DNA of 64,000 nt, from positions 1 through 64,000 of the forward strand of contig NW_026570468.1 in the NCBI RefSeq assembly GCF_019649055.1. The letters run 5' to 3'. The stretch comes from Paramacrobiotus metropolitanus. Its lineage: Eukaryota; Tardigrada; Eutardigrada; Parachela; Macrobiotidae. The notes under the pieces were generated by a model, which had not been told where the DNA came from, did no database searches, and worked only from the letters and a program-made list of their open reading frames with translations. This document shows, piece by piece, positions 10,707 through 22,998 of the stretch. The position numbers were made by a program, and so were the translations under genes. The number at the start of each line of letters is the position of its first letter. Within the stretch, counting starts at the first letter, position 1.

Positions 10707-13700
10707 CTAAAACTTTTTCTGTTTCTTGGCCACACTCTCCCCCAATTCATGCCCCGCCGCATCCCCCTCGCCCTGCTGGAAGATCGTATTAGGCTGCGTC
10801 TTCGCGTAGGCCGGCGAAACCCAGTACGGGTCCTTGGCCGCCGCTTCGGCGTGCCGTAGCAACGCCTGTCGGGGATCCACATCCTCATCCTTCCGCTTCT
10901 GCGCGTACCCCAACTTCCGCACCAAGAACGAGCTCAACGTGCCGCCCGCCTGTCCCACGCGGCCACCGGCACCCGGTCCCGTCACCGGCAATTCCGGCCG
11001 CTGGGATTTAATGGGATCCTTGCGGGCCCGCTCAAATTGCGCTTGCTTACTACGCTGCTTCTCTTCCTTGTACATGGGCAGCGCAAACGGTGTATAAACA
11101 TAATCCGCGGTCACTGAATCCGCCAGCTTCGGTTTGACGCGTTTCTTGGACGTCCGGCAGAGCAGCGCGCCGTTGTGCGAGATATTAGGATCGAAGAAGA
11201 CCTTGACGGTGCCTTCGTTGGTGCTGGCGAAGATCTGGTTGAGCCGGGGATGCCACACGATGCGGATGACACTCTGCGGACCGACCGGGTGCTCTTTCAC
11301 CACATTAAACGTGTTCCGGTCCAAAAACACCAGTTTCCCGTTCTCCCCGCTGCCTTTCTGCACCGCCGTGCCGCAGAGAACGACTTTATCGTTCGGACTG
11401 AAGACGCAGTCGGACTGCGAGGAGATATTGGATAATCCGCGCGCCTCGAACACGGGTTTCTTCAGCATGTTCAGATCCCACAGTTTCACCGTGTCGTCCA
11501 GGCCCCGCGAGCACAACATCCGGTTGTCGTAGGAGAAACAGATGGAGGAGATGTCGGTGGCGTTCTGGTGGGCGTTGCGGATGGTCTTGGCCGGGTTGAC
11601 AAAATTGGCTTTGGTGGTGTCCCACATGGAGATGCTGCCGTCCTGGCAGCCGGCAGCGACGAATTTCCCGTCTTTGCTGTAGGCGCAGGTGGTGGGGACG
11701 GTCTTCAGCCCGCTGGCGGATTTCAGTTTCAGGCAGACTTTGTGCTTTTCTTTATTATCGATGGACCAGATGCGCAGCGTGCCGTCGTAGGAGGAGGTGC
11801 AGAATTCCGATTTGACTTTGGGGGAAAACCACCCGGAAGTCAACATACCGATGTGACCCTAGACAGAACCGGGAAAACTCTAACGACAGCCGGATAGGAA
11901 ATAAAAAGCACAAATATTTCAATGTAAAACCAAAACTTCCTTCTCGAAGAAAAATTTTCGCCAGATAAAATAATTCAACTTTTTACAATAAAAACTACTC
12001 TAGTATTCTGTAGCCTGTATCTGTACGTATGATAATGAAAGCGTTATAATATCAAAAATAAATGCATGAAACTGACAATTAATCAAGAAAACAAAGCAAA
12101 CAAAAATCTAAAACTGTGAATGATAATCTATCATCAGCCTCTTAGCTTAAAACCGTCAATCGTTAACAAACGAAAAAGCTATTATATAAATACAAAATAT
12201 TTTTGTCAAATTCAAAATCATGAATAACGTTAACGTAACCAAAATTATAAGACACAGAAATCAGAACGACAACCATCCATTATTTTTCAGATTAAAATCA
12301 CTGGTTATTTACAAACAGAATATTCGAGATACATGTTGATGTCAAGTTATGTTTTGTCAATAAATGTGAACACGATCTGTGCGTCATGAATTTAAAATTA
12401 CTTACCTTGGTAGCGGCCATATCGTTGAGGTATTGGAAGCCTTTGGGGCACTCCATGACGTTAAATCCATCACGGTCGATCACTTTGGCCTGCGCATTGC
12501 CGGAGACAACCAGCACCTGCTCCCCGCCGTTGCTGAAGCTGACATTGTGGATGGCATGCGATTCACAGGGTTTACACGTGCGAAAAGCGAACAGGTTGGC
12601 CTGCATCCCGCCAAAATCCCACAGTTTCACTTCGTAGTCCACGCTGCCCGTGGCGAAACGCGCGCCAACCGAATCCACATTCAGGGCCGTAATCTGCCAG
12701 AAAAAATCAATCATCAACAAAAATCACCCACCAAAACAGCTCTTACTTTTACTCAGAGCAAAAGAAAATCAGAAATTTCAATTTGGTGTGCTTGGACAAT
12801 TTCTGTTCAACATTAAAGTCTAATCGTACAGCGGCTGTTTGCAACTGCCTAATATAATATTTAAAGTTTAATGGGCAATAGCCGCCGAGATAACAATGAT
12901 TGCGAACGCCGGTACACTACGTGAAAGTTAAACATTAAAAAAACAACCATATATTTAATATTTATTTCAAGATATATTTAATTTTTATTCCAAGTTCAAT
13001 AAGAAAACAGAGACAAATAAGTACTGATCACCAAAGCATATAATTATCAAAAAAAAACTGTTTAAAAATCATCAGTTTCACAGACCGTGTAAAATCGTCT
13101 TAATTAAGGGATTTTACGGATGCATAGTACAGAGAGCCTAATCCCTTATTCTACGATTTCACTGCGCATAACTAAATATTCGTATTTTTGCCTAACGTTC
13201 GTATTTTGCAGCCAAAATACTTTTGCAAACGGTGAAACTTTCAAGGCTACTTAAAAAAGCAATAACAGCATCACAACTAACACAATCAAAACAAACCGAC
13301 CGACCCATTTACAGAAAATCTTACGCTAACACTCAATCAATTCAAACACTGAACGGTACGAAACACAAAGCACATTTTACTGATAAAAATATTTATCTAG
13401 CACCTGCTCGGGTTTACGGTCGCGTGTTAAAGCAACGGTAATCCCAATTAGATGTTCTGCGTAATTACTGTTAAATTTCTACCAACACCAACATCAACGA
13501 AATAATTTTGTTTGGTTTCTTACCGCTTTGTCGCCGTGTTCGAAGGTGAGATCATACGAACAAGGGATCCGGAAGTCCCCTCCCCCGACATCCGCGCTCT
13601 CCTCGTCATCCGACACATCGGAATCATCATCAGCCAGGTCAGATTGGGAGGATCCCGACGGCAGAGCCGAAGAGGATGCTGAAGGCGGTGGGGATGGTCC

Positions 13701-14654
13701 CACTACCCCGGAGGTGCTGCCGGGGGCCGCGGACGGCTTCGGGGGTAGGGGTGGACCGGGCGCATCGTCGTCGCTGTCGGATTCCGTTCCTTTGGACGAC
13801 AGTGTGGCGTTCTGGCGGGCCTCGTTGACCAGGGTGTCAATGTCGAAAGTCCGTGATTTTTTCGCACCTGAAAATTCCATCAAGCATCTCAAACATTCAT
13901 ACATGTAATTAAGCTTTATATAATTTATTTTTATAAATTTAAAAATATAATAAGATCTCCATTATCAATTGATTTTATTATTTAAGTCTCTTAAATACCA
14001 CTACAGTGTCAATGTAGAAAGTCCGTCTTTTTTTCGAACGCGCAAATTCCACGAAGCTTTGCAAAATCCATCGTTATATCAATTTTACGAAAGTCTCTAA
14101 GAATTGTGTATCAGTTTTTACGGACATTAAAAAAAGCAGTAATAATAGCTTTCTGAAAAGAATAATAAAAATGTTATTTTTAATTTGTTTTCCTACATTT
14201 TTTTCCATTTCAATGGAAAGGATTGAGATATAAAACTGAAACAGCAAGCTACGAGTGTTTTAATTAAAATCTGGTGAGCGCACCTGAGGCGAAACCGGAG
14301 AAGCCCATCATTTTCGCCATGGTTTCGTTCTCGTCCTCTTCTTTGGCGGATGCCGCAGATGGTTGGTTGAGTGTGGTGCCAAAAACGTAGGTAGACGCTG
14401 CTGTAGGCTCCGCTGCTGTGGGATGTGCTTCTTCATCGTCGTCGGAGCCAGCATCGCGACTAGGACGGAGTCCCACATGGAATTTGTCTGCAGAAGACAA
14501 CCATCCAGCATTAATTTTCACTCAATACACATATGATCTGTAGTGTAACAATATACGACACAAGTGTATTCTAAAGCAGCGATTAAGAATTTTAGTCATA
14601 TCTGTAGCTCTTACGTCGCAAATGGCGCATTTCTTCCAGATCGTCTTCTGCCAT
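10707..14654 (-). CDS. WDR70: WD repeat-containing protein 70 (WDR70)
   Basis: Five exons on the minus strand: 14615-14654, 14284-14487, 13524-13867, 12406-12693 and 10707-11858. Together they total 2028 bp (675 aa) with all junction phases matching. Family landmarks in order: MMGFSGFASG then KKSRTFDIDTL; an acidic/proline region with GPPLPPKP; DYEVKLWDFGGM; KVIDRDGFNVMECPKG; HIGMLTSGWFSPKV; then WD repeats (TLRIWSID, SISMWDTT, TVKLWDLN). The conserved C-terminus has GPGAGGRVGQAGGTLSSF, RQALLRHAEAA and YWVSPAYAKTQP. In other organisms WDR70 is a nuclear protein that works with the CUL4-DDB1 ubiquitin ligase in histone H2B ubiquitylation and DNA-damage response. Coding exons are much more GC-rich than the introns. 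Exon 1 (13 codons) is the least certain. Confidence 0.93.
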
Positions 14655-15488
14655 GGCGAGACCGGAACGCCTGACAAATGTCCAAATAAATCAGGATGAT
14701 CTATGGACGCTCCGATAGCTCCAGTTTCAACCCAGCAAAATTATAACCGAGGAATCAAATTACTATCAGGCTAACTGCTATCAGCATGAAAATAAAGTGC
14801 AGCGAAGCTAGTCAAGCTACTGTGAAAGCCCATCAAGCACAGGCGTTCAAACAACTTGAGACCGCGACAACAAGCTTAAATTTTGGGCTGCAACGGCAAC
14901 TGCTAATGGTCACTGGTTCAAATATTTATAAGTTTTCTAAAACGATCTAGATGAAGAACTTGAGAACAGTTTTGTTCTTAAAATCTAACTGGAAAATAAA
15001 AGGAAACCACTGAAAACCAAGGAGAATCTCAGAATGAGATTAAAAAATTAAAACTGAACAATCACAGTGTGGAATCACGGGAATGCAGCAAAGGTGCTTG
15101 ATACCATTTCCATTACGTGGTTGTGCTAACGTAAACCGCACAGGCGGTTCCATTTCCAATAATAGGGCACATTTAACCAGCTCCAACACCATTTAATCAT
15201 ACCGGAAAAAGCCGCATTTTCATTTGCTCACAGATCACTGAAAATCAGTCCCTAACAATTAACATAGGTTGTAAAGTGTAAACAAAGCAATTTTCTGGAT
15301 GACGCGATTTTTTTCCTCAAAAGATTTCTGGTTTCAACGGACTATGATCTCTCTTATTAAAGCATATTTTCTAATTGCCCCAGTGAAGTGCTGATCGTCC
15401 GTGATTCAACTGCCTGGCCCGCACACCGTGTTGAATATACTTCAAGTATCCTAAGTTATAACTCACCATCCGATTATCCTATGTTTGG
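14655..15488. other. Intergenic between divergent genes
   Basis: Shared upstream region of WDR70 (minus) and the coiled-coil gene (plus). No ORF or RNA gene seen; likely holds both promoters. Confidence 0.4.
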
Positions 15489-17282
15489 ATGATGGGCGAC
15501 TCGGCCAGAACTCTCCCCGACGGCGCCATCGCCTCGCGGCCGCGCTCCAACACCCTACAGTCCAACACCCGCCGATCCCCCACCGCGACCGACAGCGCAG
15601 TGCACGACACCCTCACGCTGCACGTCGAGCTGGCCGCGCACTATACACAGCTACAGACTCTGGTGGAGCGCCTGGAGAAAACGCAAAAGGATTGCGTGAA
15701 GCGGGTGCGTCATCTGGACGGGACGTTCAGCGGGATCCTGCACCGTCTGCCGGTGGAGAATCATGCCAAGAGCAACGGGGATGTGGGGGCGACCCCGGAG
15801 GGGCAGGGGGCGTGGGAGGGCGCGGATAAGGGGGTGCTGCGCGATCTGGAGGAGCAGGTCTTCGAGTTCCAGGTGTGTTTGGAGAGGAATCTGCAGTGTG
15901 TCGATACGGCGATGCGGGATCTGGTCAGGAGACGGCTCAGACGGTGAGGAGAACATAAGGCAGATTGATTTATAGTTTTCTTGATTTTCAAATTGTAGAT
16001 GTTCTCTGTGTGTTAAATTCTTGAAGTTATTGCTAGCTGTATGATCTCATGGTACGGTACCAACTATCAGGTGCTGGTACTGACTGGTAAGTGGTAGTCC
16101 ACAATGCAGTCAATACTCACCATCAGTATTTGCGTTTTTCACTAGACCACTTTAATTTACCAATAATTAGTATGTATCGTTGTGGAAATAGTTTTACAGA
16201 ATTTTATTATGCCAGTCTTAATTGGTTTGTCTTCTGTGGATGCTGGTGGTGGTTTCAGGTTTCAAGACAACCAGTACGGTGTATACTGAATATGTACTTA
16301 CTTATTTTTTTGCAGGTAGAAGCGTTTTGTACTTGAAATCTTTTTTGTATTTGTTCTCAGTTTTTTCAGCAAGCTGATGATGTTTACAAATAGGACCAGA
16401 AGCTTTGAAATTTCGAGTTTATAAAAGTAGTTTCTGCTTAGCTTTGTGTTTCAAAATTGTCGGTAAAACTTGGTGGTTGTACGTGGATATATTGTAGTGC
16501 AGAGGCTTGTTGCTGCAGAGGTTACTTCATTTGTACAGTACTTATTGCTTCTGACTTTCCATAAGTATTATTTACACACCAGAATTATCGTGAGACTCAA
16601 GTTAAAAAATCTCTTTTTTGCATAAAACTATTGAAAATACAGTTTAATATACGAAGTTTAGTCGGTTTAAATTTGAACCATAAAGTATTGCATAAACGCT
16701 TTGCTAATACCGTTATTTGGGTGTGGGTTGCAGTTTTCTTCCATAGTAAATCGCTTCCTCTGCTCTATGTACAAAAACCATAGAAATCGAGGTTCTACGA
16801 TAGGTACTCGTACCTGGTAATCAGAGGAATCTTTTAAACATGTTTTTAAAAGAAAAACTGGCAAATTAGAAATCGTTTTTATGTTCTAAAACAATTTGTT
16901 GTCCTACAGCGAATACGTCCAGACCCAGACGGAATCCACCTCCATAACCGCCCGCGATGTCGCCCTACAGACCTCGGACGATCCCTCTGTCGAAGAAGAC
17001 GGCGGCGAGCGTATCCTGTATGTTCTTCCCGATCTGGAGGAAGCCGTGGAGCATCTACAGATCCACGCGGAATGCCAGACAGATCTGGCTATGGAGCACT
17101 TCCTGGCCACCGTCAACGCTCCCTTCAGCGCCGTCAACCGGGATAATGTTCTGATTATCTACCGGAATCCCAATATCTACTCCTTCCTCAAACCCTACGC
17201 TATTGGGGTGGGCGGGACGGCGTTGGGCGTGGTGATGCTGTATAAAGTGGTCAAAGGACTGGTGATGCTGCTGCGTGCATAA
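15489..17282 (+). CDS. Coiled-coil protein with a C-terminal membrane anchor, unrecognised
   Basis: Two exons, 15489-15943 and 16910-17282. The donor GTGAGG after ..RRLR and the acceptor CTACAG join CG to C to complete an Arg codon, and both frames stay open, giving about 275 aa. Residues 35-80 (LTLHVELAAHYTQLQTLVERLEKT) and the segment around LRDLEEQVFEFQVCLERN look helical and coiled-coil forming. Exon 2 has EYVQTQTESTS, an acidic stretch, and ends with IYSFLKPYAIGVGG and GVVMLYKVVKGLVMLLRA. This single C-terminal hydrophobic helix with almost nothing after it is typical of a tail-anchored protein (ER, mitochondria or peroxisome). No signal peptide. The first of two ATGs (15489, 15492) was chosen. 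Family not recognised. Confidence 0.72.
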
Positions 17283-18499
17283 AAACTATGTGGTGTTATG
17301 GTATTTATGTGAAATGTCAAAAGACAGCTATTGCTTCTGGATTATCTTACATTTGTTTTGTTGTTGCGGTGAGGATGAATTTGTTCGAATTCAGCGGAAA
17401 TTAAATCAGCGTGCCTTTGGGTGATATGCATTCTTAATGGTATTAATTTGCACACTTCGTGGGGCTGATTTTGAAGCGATGATAAAATAATGACGGTACA
17501 GCAGCATTGTTGTTGAGATGGATTATTTATTTTGTGAATGTCTAAGAATTTATCATAAAGAATATGTATACCGGACGTAGCTCTGGTTAGTTTTTTGGCT
17601 CAAGTGAATTTAGTTCTGGGAACTGGGGGTGAACGTTATTTTGTTATCAACGCATTATTGCTTCGCATTGTAATGATTATATTATTGCAGTAGATTATCA
17701 TCTATATGTACTGTATATTGCAATACGTTATACTGTAATCATATTATCCTCTGTGGTAAATAGTTACTACTACATATATTTTTAAGCGCTGGATTTACGA
17801 AATACGAGTATAATATTCTTTTCACATATTTTTACGAACTGTGCTTGTGACTTTCTTACTGTAATCTTAATCTTGTTGTATCTAAGCTAAATTTATTGTT
17901 TTGGCGTTTGAGTAACGAAGTACAGTAACAACTGTCGGAAGTATAAAATTACCCGTATTAGTTACAGGGAAAGCGTTCCGTACTACGGGCGTTTCAAGAA
18001 ATACATTGCAAATCCCATTCAGGAAAAATAATTACTGCTTTGCGAAACCGGGTACATATGTTGCATGTTGACCCTCAACGTCGATGATTACACATGCCGA
18101 TAAAATCACGATGTCTGCTTGCCAACCGTTGTCGCCGTAAATTGCCACATTTACACACTGAAACATCCATATGCGGTAACTTTTCCACACATCCGTGGGA
18201 AATTGTAAAGTGTTTACGCGAACCAACATGGGCAAACCACCGGCGATTGGCAGTGACCTTTGGAGTCCAGCAACAGAATGAGTAATTATATAGTGCGACC
18301 AATAATCTTGCAATGAAATTCCGGAAGCTTCCATGAATAAACGGGGAATATTCCGGCAAATGTGTTACAGAAAACATTTCTGAGATGGATATCACGAAAA
18401 TCCGAGTAGTATTTAATGGCCATTGAAAATCATTACCAGCATCGATATTCCTTCATCCAACATTTATTTCTTCGTTTTTATTGACATTCTTCCAAAGTC
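17283..18499. other. Intergenic, no gene seen
   Basis: AT-rich; contains the 3' end of the tail-anchored gene and the promoter side of the CBM gene. Minus-strand frames near 18.1-18.4 kb show no domain. Confidence 0.4.
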
Positions 18500-19051
18500 A
18501 TGTATCTAAAAAGCGGCGTATTAATTTTACTCTGTGCCATGGCGGCCCACGCCCGGCCCCGTCCCGATGAGGAGACCGTCCCCGTGGCGGTCACCGACTC
18601 CGCCGGCAACGCCGTCACCGAGACCTCCACCGTCATCGTCCAGCAGACCGTCGTGACGGAGGTGACCTCGGCCGTTCCCGTGGAAGTGACCACCCTCGTC
18701 CCGGTGGAAGGGGACACCACCGTCTCCGTTGTAGCGGAAGGGGTCACGGCCTCCGGCGCGGCGGTCGCCGGTGACAGCGTGACGTTAGGCTCCGGGCAGG
18801 TCGTCGTCCTCAACACCGCCTCGGGCATCGGCGGATCCGGCATCGGCAACGTCATGATCGTGCAGCCGACCGTGGCGCCGGCGACGGTGGGGGAATGGCA
18901 GAAGGGCGCGTCGTATAATGCCGGGGATATAGTGGTGTGGGATGGACAGCGGTATAAGGCGCTGCAGCAGCATAACGCCTACGCGTATAACTGGACGCCG
19001 CCGCAGGCCGCCTCGTTGTGGCAGCTGCAGAATGAAGAGGCCGCCGTGTAA
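18500..19051 (+). CDS. Secreted protein with a C-terminal CBM5/12-type chitin-binding module
   Basis: Single-exon, 183 aa. Residues 1-18 (MYLKSGVLILLCAMAAHA) form a signal peptide. Residues 20-125 are a Val/Thr/Ala-rich, low-complexity region (VTEVTSAVPVEVTTLVPVEG) with no domain. The last 50 residues, starting GEWQKGASYNAGDIVVWDGQ, fit the CBM5/12 pattern: W, then GxxYxxGDxVxxxGxxYxA, a histidine, PP and a final SLWQ. CBM5/12 modules bind chitin and are best known from bacterial chitinases. No catalytic domain is present, so the protein probably binds chitin structurally, for example in cuticle. The coding sequence is much more GC-rich than its flanks, as are other coding exons here, so composition alone does not prove transfer. 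Confidence 0.82.
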   Translation: MYLKSGVLILLCAMAAHARPRPDEETVPVAVTDSAGNAVTETSTVIVQQTVVTEVTSAVPVEVTTLVPVEGDTTVSVVAEGVTASGAAVAGDSVTLGSGQVVVLNTASGIGGSGIGNVMIVQPTVAPATVGEWQKGASYNAGDIVVWDGQRYKALQQHNAYAYNWTPPQAASLWQLQNEEAAV

Positions 19052-20525
19052 TGGGGAAGTGCCGGCTGCTGATTGTACAGACTGCGTCTGATCTTCAACT
19101 GCATGTTTGTAAATTACTTATTAACAGTCTGAACTTGCATTTATTATGTTATATGAAAAGCATTCCTATCTATACCTAGTGCGCTAAGAAACTCTGAATT
19201 TTCATGATATTCCTTGCAATAGTGTGTATAATTATATGTTACCGGTCATCGCAGCAATCAATAAAAAAGTGCGAAGTATTTCCGGCTGATGAGTGATATA
19301 AAAATATATACAATAGCAATTGCACTTTGCACTGTGACCTTTGAAATGGCAGTCACATCGGTCATTTCACATGTGCTCTCATTATTTTTCCCGCCGCGAC
19401 AACACACCGCAAACCATGCAGCAACATATTTTAAATTGTAATTATCATTTTGTATTGGTTCCACTGCTTTCTCGTTGAATTTCAGGAATACTGTGAATTT
19501 TTAAGGGGTCGGCACAATAAAAATGGTTACACCCTTTTAGCATCCACAATGCGAAAGAACAGCTGTTAATACTTCCCTTAAAAATTCTCACTAGCGCAGG
19601 ATACATTATTAAAACTGATCAGTTTGCGTGTAAACGGATTTCTTATACGCCTAACAGATTTTTTATACTCGTACAGTACTTGTACCCATTTAATTTTCAC
19701 AGCTTCACAGAAAAATATTTTCATTTCCCGCCAAATTTATTCTGTGGAAGTGCCTACTGTACATACATGTAAATACGTGTGTTATGAATGGGATAACATA
19801 ATCTGCTACTAACGTGTTACATTTATACGCCTTCCGGAAACAGTTCTTACAGTAATTAGAACGAACAGTGTACAGAATATAGATATTTGGTTAATAGTGC
19901 TTGCACACTTTACGTTAGTTTGATGACCGAAAAAAAAACACTGAAAAACATGCACCCGATCAATGGCAATTATCGTATGATGCCACTTAATTGCCGGCGA
20001 GAACGTGCCCGTTATTTCAATAAATAGGAAGGTAATTGGCTCTTAATAACCGATACTTAACTGCCTTTCGATACAACGATACGCGAGAACTTTTCGTCAC
20101 TTTGTTGCCGCATAGAATCCAGAGCGTAGAGTTACTGTAATAACTCTACGCTCTGTTACAAATTACAGAGGGAAGATAATTATTTCTGGCGTATTTATGG
20201 TAGGTGGTGTCACAGTGTTACTTTTATAGAAAAAAAGCAAAATCACTATTAACAGAAAAATAAATTAATGAATCGAACAAGCCTACACAAAGGTGCGTGG
20301 TGAAAAGGTATACCGATTAATAACAATACATCATCGATTTATAGAGCATATCGTCGAAATTGAAGCGTTCCATTGGCATATATGACAGTAATGCCACTTT
20401 CGCGCGCGCGTTCAACGCGCTTGGGTTTTTGACACCGCCGCAAGGGTGTGTTACAAATTTTCCATCGTTCCGAAAAGCTAACGCTTCATTGTCATTCTAA
20501 ATATACAGGCTGGTGTTAGACAATT
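19052..20525. other. Intergenic with one perfect hairpin
   Basis: AT-rich sequence with no gene. It contains the inverted repeat at 20120-20155. Confidence 0.4.
20120..20155. repeat. Perfect 15-bp inverted repeat, 6-nt loop
   Basis: Arms 20120-20134 and 20141-20155 (CAGAGCGTAGAGTTA and its complement) flank CTGTAA. It lies 370 bp upstream of the oxidase start, in neither coding sequence. Confidence 0.9.
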
Positions 20526-22998
20526 ATGGATATTATGCAGATTTATTTATATTTTATTGCGTCCGTTGTCTGTCAATGGATATGTGTGCAGGCGGCTGCC
20601 AATTATTATCCCGCCACGCCCCCGTCCGTCGTGGTACACGATGACACCTTCCGGCCGGATATTATACTGCGGTTGTCCGGAGTGGTGCTGGCGGTGGCCG
20701 ACTGTACAAGCCGGTATTCCAGTGTGGTCAATGGGACGGCGCCCGGTCCGACGTTGCGGTTCAAGGAGGGCGATCGAGCGTGGATACGGGTGTATAATGA
20801 TCATGACAATGAGAACACAACCATAGTAAGTAACAGCCAGCAAAAGCCGAAAGCCACATAATCTGTATTTGAACCTAATGTTTTAATGCACGTAATTTAA
20901 TAGAAAAGTTAACTGCTTATACAGATATTAACTTATTGCCTGTTATTTTCTCTAAAATACGTTATTATTATGTCAAGTGTGTACGTTTTGAACACATAAG
21001 CTAACAGTATTTAGCAATTACATAATATAATTTTTGCTGCATTTTTCATAACTTTTTAACAAACTTAGTTATATACAACAATAATACAATTACGTCTATA
21101 ATTTTATATTAAAGTCTACCGGCGCAGCACTATTATATACTGTAAGAATTAAGCGAACTGGATGTTACCGAGTAAAGTGCAGCACAACGGGCAACCTAAT
21201 GTATTTGATAATTGGTTTCTTGCGACGCTAAACAGAAAATGTGTTGTATTTCTTAAAACATCTTTCTATTTCGTTATAATCGGTTACAGTATGCTATATA
21301 AAATAATTTAAGAAATACAACTATATAGGTAAAACATGCACATCTGAGGTTTCTCAAAATTCATTATGTCAGTTAATACGAGGTATATTTTACAGAGGTG
21401 TATTTACAGAGATATATCACTTTTTGCAGCATTGGCATGGGTTAACCATGCGAACATCCCCGTTCTCAGACGGCACACCCATGGCCAGTCAGTGGCCCAT
21501 CCCACCGCATCACTATTTTGACTACGAATTCCAACTACAACCCGGCGATGCCGGCACCTACTTTTACCACTCCCACGTCGGCTTCCAGGCCATCACCGCC
21601 AGCGGCGTTCTGATCGTTGACGAGGCCGATGGCAAGAAGCCTCCGTACGACTACGACGACGATCTGATCATCCTCTTCTCGGACGTCTACTTCCAGAACG
21701 ACTCCTCCATGTTGAACGATTTAACCAGCCGGCCGTTCACATGGAGCGGTGACCCGGATAACGTGGCCGTTAACGGAAAATCCCGCGCTCTTAACGCCAC
21801 ACAGGAGCAGCAAGGCTCTGGGTGTGAGATGGCGGTGCTGGATGTGGAGCCGAATAAAGCCTACCGGGTGCGGTTTATCGGGGGTACGGCGTTCTCTCAA
21901 GTATACGTCGCGTTTGAGGAACACGCATCGTTAGTACTGATCGAGATTGATGGGAAGTACGTTATGCCGCATGTGGTGGATCATTTAGAAGTTGTACCCG
22001 GCCAACGTTACAGCGCGATTCTGTTCACGAAAACGTTGCAAGAATTAACGGGAGCCGATGGGAAAATCCGGGATCGCTTCTGGGTGCAACTGGAAACTCG
22101 GTCACCGGATAATGACACGACAGCTTACGCGATTTTACATTATAAGGTCAACTCCAACCCGGTGGACACATTTACACTGCCGGCCACAAAACCATTGACC
22201 CTGGCTAGCGAAACCTTCACCGGTGGGTGGTTGGAGGATAAAATCCAGATGTACTATCCGGATCCGGGGAATCCGTTCCCACGGCTGGAAGAGGTCACGC
22301 GGCGGATCATCGTCAACGTCCAGGAGATCGTAACCAACGGGTCCATGGGGATCGGGGCGTTCTTCGAACAGTCTGGTTCACCGTGGTTCGAGACGATAAC
22401 CAACACTATGGAACCGTATCTCGTCTCGTTGTACCGCAACAACACGGCCAACTTCCCGAACTACGAGCGGGCACTGGCCAACGGCGGTTTCGACCCGGTG
22501 ACCAAGACCTTCCCGGCCAAAATGGGGGAGGTCCTAGAGATAGTCTGGTACCTGATTGGGAATAATTTCACGGGGACGGTGGAATCGCATCCCTGGCATA
22601 TGCACGGTGATCATTTTTACGATTGCGGTACCGGCAATGGGACGTACGATCCGGTGGCCAATGAGGCGCTGCTGGTGGCGCGACACGGGCGGATCACGCG
22701 GCGAGATACGTCGAATCTGTACCGGCCGGCACCGTCGGATCAGCAGACGTTGGGGCCGGGGGCGGTGTATAGTTGGCGGGCTATGCGCATCCGGGTGCAG
22801 AATCCCGGGGTGTGGATGATCCACTGCCACGCCCTGCAGCATATGATTATGGGCATGCAGACGGTGTGGGTGTTCGGGGATGTTAATGATGTCACACCGC
22901 TACCGAAGGATTTGGTAGATGGGTATTTTACGTTTGGTGGGGCGGCGTACGGGAACGCTAGCCGGGCGGCACGGGTGCTGCATTACTGGCATGATTAG
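20526..22998 (+). CDS. Secreted laccase-like multicopper oxidase
   Basis: Two exons, 20526-20825 and 21430-22998. The donor GTAAGT and acceptor TTTTTGCAG join in phase 0 exactly before HWHG, giving 622 aa. Residues 1-24 form a signal peptide. All four copper signatures are present: HWHG at the exon 2 start, YFYHSHVG, HPWHMHGDHF, and HCHALQHMIMGM near the C-terminus with Cys for type-1 copper and Met as the probable axial ligand. It should oxidise phenols or similar donors with reduction of O2 to water outside the cell. In arthropods such enzymes tan cuticle. The segment HFYDCGTGNGTYDP looks closer to fungal-type oxidases than to the insect laccases I know; this is an impression. At least eight N-glycosylation sequons. 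Neighbour of the CBM5/12 protein. Confidence 0.92.

Noticed and set aside
11134-11897. Long plus-strand frames opposite the WDR70 last exon
   Set aside because: Shadows of a GC-rich exon on the other strand.
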